Shown here piece after piece: positions 45,984 through 54,767 of a stretch of DNA of 64,000 nucleotides. The notes below the pieces were generated by a model. That model was not told where the DNA came from. It was given only the letters and a program-made list of their open reading frames with translations, and did no database searches. Source of the stretch: Acidimicrobiales bacterium. GTDB taxonomy: Bacteria; Actinomycetota; Acidimicrobiia; Acidimicrobiales; Iamiaceae. The DNA is taken from NCBI GenBank assembly GCA_025463365.1, contig JAOBWM010000063.1, positions 1 through 64,000 on the forward strand, read 5' to 3'. The position numbers were made by a program, and so were the translations under genes. Numbering within the stretch: position 1 is the first letter of the stretch; each line of letters starts with the position of its first letter.

Positions 45984-48900
45984 CGTTGCTCCTCCCATCC
46001 CTCGGACTCCAGGACAGCATCGACCAACGTCTGGCGAGCCTCAGGCGAGGCGTCCCACAGGTCTCGGGCTGCCGCCTCGAGCAGCCGTTCGGCGATCGAG
46101 CGCAGGGCCCACGGGTTCGACGCCGCGAAGAATGCTCGCATCTCGGGGTCGGCCACGTAGGCGTCGGCGACCCGCTCGTACATCCAGTCCTCGACGATGT
46201 CGGCAGTGGCGTCGTAGCCGAAGAGGTAGTCGACCGTCGCGACCAACTCGAAGGCCCCCTTGTACCCATGACGGCGCATGGCGTCGATCCAACGCGGGTT
46301 GAGCACCCGGCTGCGCACGACCCGCGCCGCCTCCTCCTTGAGCGACCGCACCTGTGGACGGCTCGGGTCCGACGTGTCGCCGAACCAAGCCTTCGGTGCC
46401 TTCCCGCGCAACGACCGGACAGCGGCGACCATCCCGCCGTGATCCTCGAGGTACTCGCTCGAATCGAAGATGTCGTGCTCGCGGTTGTCCTGGTTCTTGA
46501 CCGCGACCTCGATGGCGGCGAAGCGACGGCGCATCGCGGCGGCATCCTCTGCGCCGCGCATCCGGCGCCCGTAGGCGAAACCGGACCACGACAGGTACAC
46601 GTCGGCAAGGTCCTCGTCGGTGCGCCACGCTCGATCCTCGATCGCCCGCAGCACCCCAGAGCCGTAGCCCCCAGGCGGTGGACCCCACAGGCGAGACTCG
46701 TGCACCCCGGCCGCCCGCACCGGGTTGTCCGCTGCCGACTCATCGAGGGCGCCAACCAGCGACACCGCGTCGTCGAGCAGATCGATCACGTGCGGGAACG
46801 CGTCGCGGAAGAAGCCGCTGATGCGCAGGGTCACGTCGATGCGGGGACGGCCCAGCTCCGTGAGCGGGATGACCTCGAGCCCGATGATGCGCTGGCTCTC
46901 GGGATGCCACTGGGGGCGGACGCCCAGCAGGGCAAGCGCCTCGGCTACGTCGTCGCCAGATGTGCGCATGGTGGCGGTGCCCCAGAGGACCAGCCCCACC
47001 GTGGCGGGTGCGGCGCCGACCTCGGCCACGTGGCGCTCGACAAGGCGAGCCGCCAAGCCTTGGCCCACCTCCCACGCGAGCGCGGACGGGATGGCCTTCG
47101 GGTCGACCGAGTAGAAGTTCCGCCCGGTGGGCAGCACGTGGGCGCCGCCGCGGCTCGGGGCACCGCTGGGACCGGCCGGCACCCGGCCTCCGGCCAGGCC
47201 GCCCAGCAGGTTGGTCAACTCATCGGGGGTTTGGAGCAGGTCTGGAACCAGCTGTTCGGCGACCCATCGCAGGGTCGGACAATCGTCGGGCGACGAGGTC
47301 CAGCCCGCAGCCGCGAGCGCTTCCACCCGCGCCCTGCACACCGCTTCGATCCGGTCGACCACGGCTCGCGAGCCATCGTCCGGGTCGAGGCCCAGATCGG
47401 CCGCCACCGTGGCGCGGAGCGAAGGAACGCTCCCCTGCCGCAAGCGGGTGATCGACAGCACGGTGTCGACGAGCGCTTCGCCCTCGGGCGGCTGGCCCAG
47501 GACGTGCAGCCCACCTCGGATCTGCGCGTCCTTGAGGGCGCACAGGTAGCCGTCGACGTGCAGCAGCACGTCGTCAAACGCACCCTCTTGTGGTGGCGCA
47601 TCGCCGAGGTCCAGATCGCGATGGATCTCGGCCTGAACCAGGAGCTCCCAGACCTGCGTTCGCAGCGCCGGGAGCTTGTCGGGATCCATGGCCTGCACCC
47701 GGGCGTACTCGTCGAGAACCTGCTCGATGCGCACCAGATCGCCGTAGGCCTCGGCCCTCGTCATCGGCGGGGGCAGGTGGTCGATCACCACGGCATGGGT
47801 GCGACGCTTCGCCTGCGCGCCCTCGCCCGGATCGTTGACGACGAACGGGTAGAAGAAGGGAAGGTCGCCGATCGCAGCATCGGGAAAGCAGCTTGCGCTG
47901 GGCGCGAGTGCCTTGCCTGGAAGCCACTCGAGCGTGCCGTGCTTGCCCAGGTGGACCACTGCGTCGGCACCCCAGCCACCTTCGCTCCGAGCGGTGGCCA
48001 GCCACCGGTAGAAGGCCAGGTAGTGGTGCGGCGGAGGCAGGTCGGGCGAGTGGTAGGTGGCGATCGGATCGGCGCCGAACCCGCGCGGCGGCTGGATCGT
48101 GACCAGCACGTTCCCGAGGTCGAGCCCGGGGAAGTGCAGCCCTCCGTCGGACACGTACACCTCGCCGGGGGCCGGACCCCATCGACCCTCGACCGCCGCT
48201 CGGGCGCCGTCGGGCAGACCCGCGAACCACTGCTCGTAGGTGGCGGACGGCAACGATCCGGCGGCCACGCAGACCTGCGCAGGGGCCAGGTCGGCGTGGT
48301 CGTAGGTGAACCCGTCGGCCAGCTCCGCCATCAGCTCGTCGCCGTGATCCGGAATGCGCTCGACCCGGTGACCGGCCTCGTCGAGGGCGTGCAGCAACCG
48401 GACGGCCGATGCCGGGGTGTCGAGCCCGACCGCGTTGCCCAAGCGGGCTCGGCTCGTCGGGTAGGCCGAGAGCACGATGGCCACCCGACGATCGGACGCG
48501 GGGATCTGGCCGAGCCGTGCTGTCCGCACCGCGAGCCGCGCCACGGCCGCGGTGCGCTCACGGTCGGCTCGGGTGGCCACGATCTCGCCGCCCTGGAGCG
48601 CGCCGCCTTCGTCGACCACCTCCTTGAACGCATAGGTGGGTCCGATGATCCGGCCGTCGAACTCCGGGATGGCAACGCCGGTGGCCACGTCGAAGGGCGA
48701 AAGCCCGGCATCGTCGTTGGCCCACGCGCTACGGGACCGACTGGTAGCTGGTGCCTGGATCACCGGGATGTCGAGGCCGTCTGGACCAGGGACCGACCAG
48801 CCGTCGCCCTGCTGGTCGGCGGAACCGGCTGCCAAGGTCGACGTCACGATCACATCGACCTCGTGCTGGCGGCAGAGCTCGAGCGCGCCCACGGCACCAT

Positions 48901-49528
48901 CGGCATCGCCCCGAAGCGAGTAGGTCCAGATCGCCAGGGCGTCGCAGCCGGCAGCCTCGATGGCGCGGCACAGGTCGGCCACATAGGTGGTGTTCCCGGC
49001 GACGAGGTGCGCCCGGTAGAACACCACGGCCACCAGTGGCCGATCCGAGTCACGCCGGTGACCGGCTGCACCGAGGCCTGCCCCGTCCCAGACCCCGATC
49101 TGGGCGATCGATCGCGGTGCCTCGAACCCCAGGCCCGTCATCCGCAGGGTGTCCGACAGGAAGCGGAGGAGCTGACCGACGTTGTCCGGTCCACCAGCGC
49201 TCAGGTACCGGTGCGCCTCGTTGGCGACCCCGGCGGGAACCGACGAGGCCGCCACCATCGCAGCGTCGGGGCGATCCTCTCCGCCGGCTGCCACCAGCGG
49301 GATGGCGCGATCCGCGCAGGCCTGGCGGAGCTCAGCGAATGGTTCGGTCCACATCGTCGTGCCGCCGAGGAGGCGCACCACGACGAGGCCGACGCCGTCG
49401 AGCGACGGCACCCGGTCGGTGCGATCGGGATGGAACCACGAGACCGGTCCCAGCTCGGCGGGGAGCACGTCCACGATCGACCGCAGGGCCAAGAGGTCCG
49501 TATCGGCGTTCGAGCCGAACACGATCAC
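45980..49528 (-). CDS. cobN: Cobaltochelatase subunit CobN
   Basis: The large cobalt-inserting subunit, 1182 residues, somewhat shorter than classical CobN. It shows VVHLGKHGTLEWLPGKA, PTGRNFYSVDPKAIPS, KNQDNREHDIFDSSEYLEDHGG (quoted in part: DIFDSSEYLEDHGG) and PRWIDAMRRHGYKGAFE, standard for the family. It works with the ChlI-ChlD fusion encoded directly after it (4-bp overlap) and starts at GTG overlapping the FhuF-like gene stop. The operon also contains CbtBA, linking cobalt import and insertion. Confidence 0.93.
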
Positions 49529-50322
49529 GAGGCACCCCTCGCGTCCGAGACCTCGGCGTCGATCGCGTCCTGGTACCGCTGGGCGCGTTCGGCATCGGTC
49601 CACAGCGAGCAGTCGGCGCATCGGCTTCCCGAGTCCGTTCGGTACCAGAGGCAGCAGGCTTGACGCTCCCAGGCCCAGACCGAGCCCACCGGTACCAGCC
49701 GACCTGACCGCGCCAACTCGGGCCGGGCAGCGGCGAAGAACGCCTCAGCTCGATCGCGGACCTCTGCCCGTCGCTCGTGGAGAGGGGCCATGAACGCGCC
49801 GAACGACGAAGCACAGGCCGCGGCCACGTTCGACCACAGGAGTGCCTCTCCCACCCGACAGGCACCGTGGGCGGTGACGACCAGTCGAGCAAGGTGTGCG
49901 TCGATCAGTTCCGCGTGCAGAGAAGCGAGCGTGGGCGGCGCGGCCACGATCGTGGCGGCCTCGAGCCGGACGGCGTTGGGCCGATGCCGGCCGATGGCGA
50001 TCGCGCACCGGGCGGGCGCCACATCGAGCACCACCTCGTCGAGCAGCCATGCACCGATGGCGACCGACGCGATCCGGAACGCATAGCCCTGCACCAGCAG
50101 GGACATCGCAACATCGTCGCGGTCGGTGCCCCGGCCGGCGGCCGTAGACCGCGCGAGGTCGAGCAACCGGCCCTGGTCAGCGCACAGCTCCGCGCACGAG
50201 AACCAGTCAGTTGCCGGACCGACTGCCGGACCGTCGGCCGGCTCATGCTGCGCACCCACCTGGACTCGCAGGTAGCTCACCGCAGCGGTGAGGTGGTCGA
50301 TCGCCTCGATCGCCGTCGTCAT
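49525..50322 (-). CDS. FhuF-like [2Fe-2S] reductase in the cobalt operon
   Basis: A 265-residue protein whose C-terminus carries Cys-Cys-x10-Cys-x2-Cys (CCLWYRTDSGSRCADC), the iron-sulfur motif of the FhuF ferric-siderophore reductases, preceded by helical sequence as in FhuF. It sits between cobalt transporter and chelatase genes under a cobalamin riboswitch, with 4-bp overlaps at both ends. A role in reducing cobalt or a corrinoid, or releasing cobalt, is plausible but inferred. Confidence 0.75.
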   Translation of the reverse strand: MTTAIEAIDHLTAAVSYLRVQVGAQHEPADGPAVGPATDWFSCAELCADQGRLLDLARSTAAGRGTDRDDVAMSLLVQGYAFRIASVAIGAWLLDEVVLDVAPARCAIAIGRHRPNAVRLEAATIVAAPPTLASLHAELIDAHLARLVVTAHGACRVGEALLWSNVAAACASSFGAFMAPLHERRAEVRDRAEAFFAAARPELARSGRLVPVGSVWAWERQACCLWYRTDSGSRCADCSLWTDAERAQRYQDAIDAEVSDARGAS

Positions 50323-51071
50323 GCCCGGGTCCCAGCGAGCTCCGGCGATGGGGTTGCCTCGAGGGTTCGTTCCGAGTGCCGCTCCAGCAGCCAGCCGAAC
50401 CCGGTCCCGAGGCCCAACCAGAGCAGCGCGAGGCCCCCGAACGACCGAACCCGGAAGTCCCAGAGGAGCTGCGCTGACACGCCCCTTCCGATCGTGTCGG
50501 GCGAGCCGGGCGTGATGGCGAGGAGCGTGGCGTAGGCGGCCACGGTCGCCACGACAAGGAGGGCACCGTGCGCTGACGGAGCAACCCGGTGGCGCAACCA
50601 ACCCGAGAGATGGGTGAGGACGACGGCGAGCAGGATCGACAGGGCCAGGAGGGCGAGGTACTGCGTGGTGCGCTGGCCGATCGTGTTCGGGTCGCCCACC
50701 CCCGGCGGGTTGGCCGGGTACTTGATCGCCGGTACGAGCGCGACCGCACCGAACCCGACGGCCGCGAGCCAGGCGACCCGCGTCACCTCGTTGGCCAGAG
50801 AGAGGCGGTGGCGAACCGCCGCGTAGACGGTCCCGAAGATGGCCCCGACGATGACGCCATAGATGATCGAGGCCGCGGCTCCTCCGCCCTTCTGCGTGGT
50901 CCGCGCGAACATCTCTTTGGCGTCGTGGCCGTGGTCGTGTTCTGCCGCGTGCTCAACCGCGATGGCTCGGTCGATCGTCGGCTCGATCACCGCGAACACG
51001 TAGATCGCCACCAGCAGACCAGCCATCAGACCGGCCACGAGGGCGCGCAGAAGCAGAGGCTTGTAGCTCAT
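50319..51071 (-). CDS. cbtA: Cobalt transporter subunit CbtA
   Basis: A 250-residue membrane protein with about six helices and the CbtA pattern: LRALVAGLMAGLLVAIYVF, then a His/Asp-rich loop (EHAAEHDHGHDAKE) likely to bind cobalt, and GGGAAASIIYGVIVGAIFG. CbtA proteins are predicted cobalt transporters controlled by B12 riboswitches. It follows cbtB by 18 bases and overlaps the FhuF-like gene (ATGA). Confidence 0.88.
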   Translation of the reverse strand: MSYKPLLLRALVAGLMAGLLVAIYVFAVIEPTIDRAIAVEHAAEHDHGHDAKEMFARTTQKGGGAAASIIYGVIVGAIFGTVYAAVRHRLSLANEVTRVAWLAAVGFGAVALVPAIKYPANPPGVGDPNTIGQRTTQYLALLALSILLAVVLTHLSGWLRHRVAPSAHGALLVVATVAAYATLLAITPGSPDTIGRGVSAQLLWDFRVRSFGGLALLWLGLGTGFGWLLERHSERTLEATPSPELAGTRA

Positions 51072-51089
51072 CAGGTCAGCCTCGGGCGA

Positions 51090-51290
51090 TCAGTGGCACG
51101 GCACGCCGAGGGCGTGCCGACCATCGTGGAACAGCTCGTGCGCGACCATCCAGGAGTGGTGCAGCAAGGCACCGTTCTCCTGGAGCATCACGTAGAGCGC
51201 AAGCGTCCCGAGCAAGACCAGGGCCCAGGCGAGCGCGGGAACGCGGATCGGGGCGGTGGTGTGCGCGGGCACGGTGAATGCTGCGGCCAT
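51090..51290 (-). CDS. cbtB: Cobalt transporter subunit CbtB
   Basis: A 66-residue protein with one helix (LAWALVLLGTLALYVML) and a His-rich C-terminus (HHSWMVAHELFHDGRH ... CH), the mark of CbtB, thought to capture cobalt for CbtA. GGAG lies eight bases before the ATG. It is the first gene after the minus-strand cobalamin riboswitch. Confidence 0.9.
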   Translation of the reverse strand: MAAAFTVPAHTTAPIRVPALAWALVLLGTLALYVMLQENGALLHHSWMVAHELFHDGRHALGVPCH

Positions 51291-51325
51291 TGGGAATCTC
51301 CATCCTCGTGGTTGTCAATGGCTTG

Positions 51326-51470
51326 GCGGTGTCCTGGCTCCCAGATCAGCGCTTCCCTCCGCCTTCCAACCAAACGGCCGTGGCTTCGTGGAGGGTTGCT
51401 CCCTGGTGACAGTTGCGGGACAGCCCCGGATTTGCACCGGTGTTCCCGACAAGCGATCGGCAACGTAGCA
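51326..51470 (-). ncRNA. Cobalamin riboswitch upstream of cbtB
   Basis: Read leftward, the strand contains GGGAACACCGGTGCAAATC, CCCGCAACTGTCACC, GCCACGG and then GGGAGCCAGGACACC, matching the conserved core and 3' part of the cobalamin riboswitch. It lies 35 bases before cbtB and should reduce cbtB-cbtA-fhuF-cobN-chlID expression when adenosylcobalamin is plentiful. Ends are approximate. Confidence 0.88.
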
Positions 51471-51510
51471 GGCGAGCGCTCCGCCGGCTCAGGGACCGCG
51501 TTGACCCGCT

Positions 51511-51662
51511 TGCGCTACCGTGCGCCCCGCCACGGAATGGGAAGTCGGTGCAAGTCCGACACGGTCCCGCCGCTGTAACCGGGGAGCGAACCTCGAACGA
51601 TGCCACTGGGCCCTCGGGCCTGGGAAGGCTGAGGGAAACACCGATCCGGGAGTCAGAAGACC
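51511..51662 (+). ncRNA. Cobalamin riboswitch upstream of cobU
   Basis: Reading rightward: GGGAAGTCGGTGCAAGTCC, CGGTCCCGCCGCTGTAACC, GCCACTGG, CCTGGGAAGG and CCGGGAGTCAGAAGACC, the canonical conserved segments. It starts about 40 bases from the divergent riboswitch and should control cobU-cobS-cobD-cobC-fusion. Ends are approximate. Confidence 0.9.
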
Positions 51663-51717
51663 ATCCGTGGTGGACAAGTGGGCCTCGCGCCTGCTCCACG
51701 AGGATGGAGATCACACC

Positions 51718-51765
51718 GTGCACCGCACCGACCCGCGCTCCCCCAGCGCACACCACCGCCGATGA
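51718..51765 (+). CDS. Short His/Arg-rich leader frame before cobU
   Basis: A 15-codon frame (VHRTDPRSPSAHHRR) begins at GTG 51718 after GGAGATCACACC and ends overlapping the cobU ATG by four bases (ATGA). cobU has no good ribosome site of its own, so translation may be coupled through it. An in-frame upstream GTG at 51668 would lengthen it. It could be a leader peptide or the remnant of a small gene like cbtB. Confidence 0.4.
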   Translation: MHRTDPRSPSAHHRR

Positions 51766-52262
51766 TCCACCTGATCCTGGGCGGCTCGCGCTCGGGCAAG
51801 TCGGAGATGGCCGAGCGGCTCGCCGCGACCTTGCCCGCACCGGTCACCTACCTCGCAACCGCCACGGTGTCCCGCGGCGATCTCGAATTCGCTGAGCGGG
51901 TCGAACGCCATCGCCTTCGTCGGCCCAACACATGGCGCACCGCCGAGACCGGGCCGGACCTCGTGACGCACCTCGCCGCCGAACCCGGAACCGTCCTGGT
52001 CGACAGTCTGGGCACCTGGGTGGCTGGCCACCGAGATTTCGATGTCGACCTCGACGGGCTCGTCCGAGCGCTGGTGGCGCGCACCGGCACCGCCGTGATC
52101 GTCTCCGACGAGGTGGGGCTCGGCGTCCACCCCTCCACCGAGGTGGGCGGGCGGTTCCGGGACGTCTTGGGCAGGACCAACCAGGTGGTCGCCGAGGTTG
52201 CGGACCGGGTCTCTCTCGTGGTCGCTGGCCGTGTGCAGCATCTCGACCGGAGTCCCTGGTGA
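51762..52262 (+). CDS. cobU: Adenosylcobinamide kinase/guanylyltransferase
   Basis: A 166-residue bifunctional enzyme phosphorylating and then GMP-linking adenosylcobinamide. P-loop LGGSRSGKSEMAERL, ATATVSRGDLEFAERVERHR with the guanylylated-His region, RRPNTWRTAE and VSDEVGLGVHP are classical. The TGA overlaps the cobS start (GTGATG). Confidence 0.92.
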   Translation: MIHLILGGSRSGKSEMAERLAATLPAPVTYLATATVSRGDLEFAERVERHRLRRPNTWRTAETGPDLVTHLAAEPGTVLVDSLGTWVAGHRDFDVDLDGLVRALVARTGTAVIVSDEVGLGVHPSTEVGGRFRDVLGRTNQVVAEVADRVSLVVAGRVQHLDRSPW

Positions 52263-52966
52263 TGGCGGCTCTCGGGTTCTTGAGCGTTCTGGGCCGACCC
52301 GGCGTGCCCCGTCGATCCACCGTGGCCTGGTTCCCGGCGGCGGGTGCCCTCATCGGCCTCGTGGTCGGTGGGGTCTGGTGGGGGGCCGACCAGTTGTGGG
52401 CGCCCGGCGTGACCGCGGCCCTCGCCGTGACCGCAGACTTCGCCATCACCGGAATGCTCCACCTCGACGGGTTGGCGGACAGCGCCGACGGCCTGCTGCC
52501 ACATCTCGACCGCGAACGCCGTCTCGCCGTGATGACCCAGCCCACGGTGGGAGCGTTCGCACTTGGCGCAGTCGTGGCGGTCGGGTTGCTGCGGTGGTCG
52601 GCGCTGGCCTCGATGCCCGCGAACGTGGTCCTGATCGTCGCCCTCTGGATCGCATCGCGCACGGTCATGGCCGTGGCAATCGGCGCCGTCCCGTATGGGC
52701 GGCCTGGCGGCGGCCTCGCCACCGCGTTCGCGGGATCGACCGCCTGGCCTCCTCTCGCCATCGCCGGTGGTGCTGCAGCGGTCGGGCTCGGCGCCGTGGC
52801 GGCCGGAGGGCAGGGGGTCGTCGCCATCCTGAGCGCATTCCTCGCCGGCGCCACCGTCGTTGCGCTCGGTGTCCGACGGCTCGGGGGCTACACGGGAGAT
52901 GTCCTCGGTGCGGCTGGCATCGTGGCCGAGACCGTGGGCCTCGTCGTGGCGGCGGCTCGATGGTGA
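52262..52966 (+). CDS. cobS: Cobalamin synthase (adenosylcobinamide-GDP ribazoletransferase)
   Basis: A 234-residue membrane enzyme with about six helices joining adenosylcobinamide-GDP to alpha-ribazole. The metal-binding HLDGLADSADGLL motif is intact, followed by MTQPTVGAFALGAV and RRLGGYTGDVLGA. ATG at 52262 shares its first base with the cobU stop; GTG at 52259 is an alternative. Overlaps cobD by seven bases. Confidence 0.92.
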   Translation: MAALGFLSVLGRPGVPRRSTVAWFPAAGALIGLVVGGVWWGADQLWAPGVTAALAVTADFAITGMLHLDGLADSADGLLPHLDRERRLAVMTQPTVGAFALGAVVAVGLLRWSALASMPANVVLIVALWIASRTVMAVAIGAVPYGRPGGGLATAFAGSTAWPPLAIAGGAAAVGLGAVAAGGQGVVAILSAFLAGATVVALGVRRLGGYTGDVLGAAGIVAETVGLVVAAARW

Positions 52967-53874
52967 CCCGACGCCTGTTGGCGGTTACCGCCGGGCTGGG
53001 CCTGGATCGCGCCTTGGGCGAGCCTCCCACCGGACTGCACCCTGTGGCCTGGTTCGGGACCGCGATGACCGCCTGCGAGCACCGGACCTACGCGCCACGC
53101 CGCACGAACGGTGCCCTGCATGCCGCCGTCGGCCTCCTCGCCGGGGTCGGAGCAGGCCGGGCGCTCCCCGGCACCGAGGTCTCCACCGCTGGCGCCACCG
53201 CGATCGCGACGGCGGGCCAAGCGCTCGGGCAGGCGGCCACCGCCGTCGGAGACGCACTCCAGCGAGGCGATCTCCAACAGGCGCGGGGACTGCTGCCGTC
53301 GCTGGTGGGACGCGATCCGAGCGACCTCGGCGAGATCGAGTTGGCCCGCGCAGTCGTGGAATCGGTCGCGGAGAACACGGTCGACGCCGTGATCGCCCCC
53401 GCGCTCTGGGCCGTGGCAGGAGGTGCGCCCGGGGCGCTCGGGTATCGGGCGGTCAACACGATGGATGCCATGGTGGGCCACCGGTCGGACCGGTACGCAC
53501 GGTTCGGCACGGCCGCAGCACGGCTCGACGACTTCGCCAACTGGGTACCTGCCCGCGTGACTGCCCTCCTGGTCATCGTGGCCCGACCGGCTTCGGCGCG
53601 GGCGGTGTTGCGAGCCGTGCGCGAGGACGCTCCCGGGCATCCCTCGCCCAATGCCGGCGTCGCCGAGGCAGCCTTCGCGGCGGCCCTCGGCATCCAGCTC
53701 GGTGGGACCAACCGATACGGCGACCGGACCGAGGATCGGGTCGTCTTGGGGACCGGGCGCGGCGTCGAGCGGGCCGACATCGCCGCCGCGGTCCGACTCT
53801 CCCGGGACTGCACGATGGTCCTTGCTGCGCTGCTGCTCGCTGGTGCCGCTGCCGCTCGATGGGTGGCCGCATGA
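52960..53874 (+). CDS. cobD: Adenosylcobinamide-phosphate synthase (CobD/CbiB)
   Basis: A 304-residue membrane protein that attaches aminopropanol (or its phosphate) to adenosylcobyric acid. GLGLDRALGEPPTGLHPVAW, ESVAENTVDAVIAPALWA, AVNTMDAMVGHRSDRYARFG and SPNAGVAEAAFAAALG are CbiB signatures. Start could be ATG 52960 or GTG 52963; its stop overlaps the cobC ATG. Confidence 0.92.
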   Translation: MVTRRLLAVTAGLGLDRALGEPPTGLHPVAWFGTAMTACEHRTYAPRRTNGALHAAVGLLAGVGAGRALPGTEVSTAGATAIATAGQALGQAATAVGDALQRGDLQQARGLLPSLVGRDPSDLGEIELARAVVESVAENTVDAVIAPALWAVAGGAPGALGYRAVNTMDAMVGHRSDRYARFGTAAARLDDFANWVPARVTALLVIVARPASARAVLRAVREDAPGHPSPNAGVAEAAFAAALGIQLGGTNRYGDRTEDRVVLGTGRGVERADIAAAVRLSRDCTMVLAALLLAGAAAARWVAA

Positions 53875-54767
53875 TCCCGCCCGGTCGCCACGGCGGCGAT
53901 GGTGCGGCCGTGGCCGCAAGCCTCGGGCTCGATCCCGGCGACGTCCTCGACCTGTCGGCCACCCTCAACCCGTGGGCGCCCGACCTCGGACCGATCCTGG
54001 CTCGGCGAGCTGGATCGGTGCGCCGCTATCCCGATCGCACTGCCGCTGCTGGCGCCCTGGCCGACGCAGTCGCCACCGACGTCAGCCGTGTGCTCATCAC
54101 CAATGGCGGGAGCGAGGCGATCTCCTTGGTTGCACGAGCGATCGGCGGCGGGGTGACGGCAGAGCCTGAGTTCTCGCTGCACCCGCGATGCGCGGAGGGC
54201 CCGCGCTGGCGGAGCGACCCCCACAGCCCATCCGGGTCACTCGCCGGTCCGGGCGAACACGCCGACGTCTGGGATGAAGCGTTCTACCCACTCGCCACTG
54301 GCTCGTGGACGGCGGGGCCAGCTCGCGGCGCCGGCGCCGAGGGCCTCGTGACCGTGGGATCGCTCACCAAGGTCTTCGCCTGTCCGGGGCTGCGGCTCGG
54401 GTACATCATCGCCGACGACGTCGACCGGTTCGCCCGCCTCCAGCATGAGTGGCCGGTCGGCACCCTGGCCCTCGATGTCCTGGTCGACCTGCTTGGGATG
54501 GTTGACCTGTCGCTCTGGTGCTCGCAGATCGCCGAGCACCGCAGCGGCCTCGTCGAGGTCCTCGCCGAACACGGCCTCGCTGCGGAACCTTCCGATGCCC
54601 CCTGGCTGCTCGTCCGCGCTCCCGGGCTCCGCGAGCGCCTCGCTCGGCAGGGGGTGGTCGTGCGCGACTGCACATCGTTCGGATTGCCGGGTTGGGCGCG
54701 CATCGCCGTCCCCGACGGCGAAGGTCTGGCCCGCCTCGACCTCGCCCTCCGCCGGAGCGCGCCATGA
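53871..54767 (+). CDS. cobC: PLP-dependent threonine-phosphate decarboxylase-like CobC
   Basis: A 298-residue class I/II aminotransferase-fold protein that, as CobC/CobD, makes aminopropanol phosphate for the nucleotide loop. HGGDGAAVAASLGL, DLSATLNPWAPDLG, ITNGGSEAISLVA and the PLP lysine in VGSLTKVFACPGLRLGY are clear. It is shorter than usual (about 330-360); the loss is mainly in the central part. It is in the riboswitch operon with 4-bp overlaps at both ends. Confidence 0.85.
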   Translation: MIPPGRHGGDGAAVAASLGLDPGDVLDLSATLNPWAPDLGPILARRAGSVRRYPDRTAAAGALADAVATDVSRVLITNGGSEAISLVARAIGGGVTAEPEFSLHPRCAEGPRWRSDPHSPSGSLAGPGEHADVWDEAFYPLATGSWTAGPARGAGAEGLVTVGSLTKVFACPGLRLGYIIADDVDRFARLQHEWPVGTLALDVLVDLLGMVDLSLWCSQIAEHRSGLVEVLAEHGLAAEPSDAPWLLVRAPGLRERLARQGVVVRDCTSFGLPGWARIAVPDGEGLARLDLALRRSAP

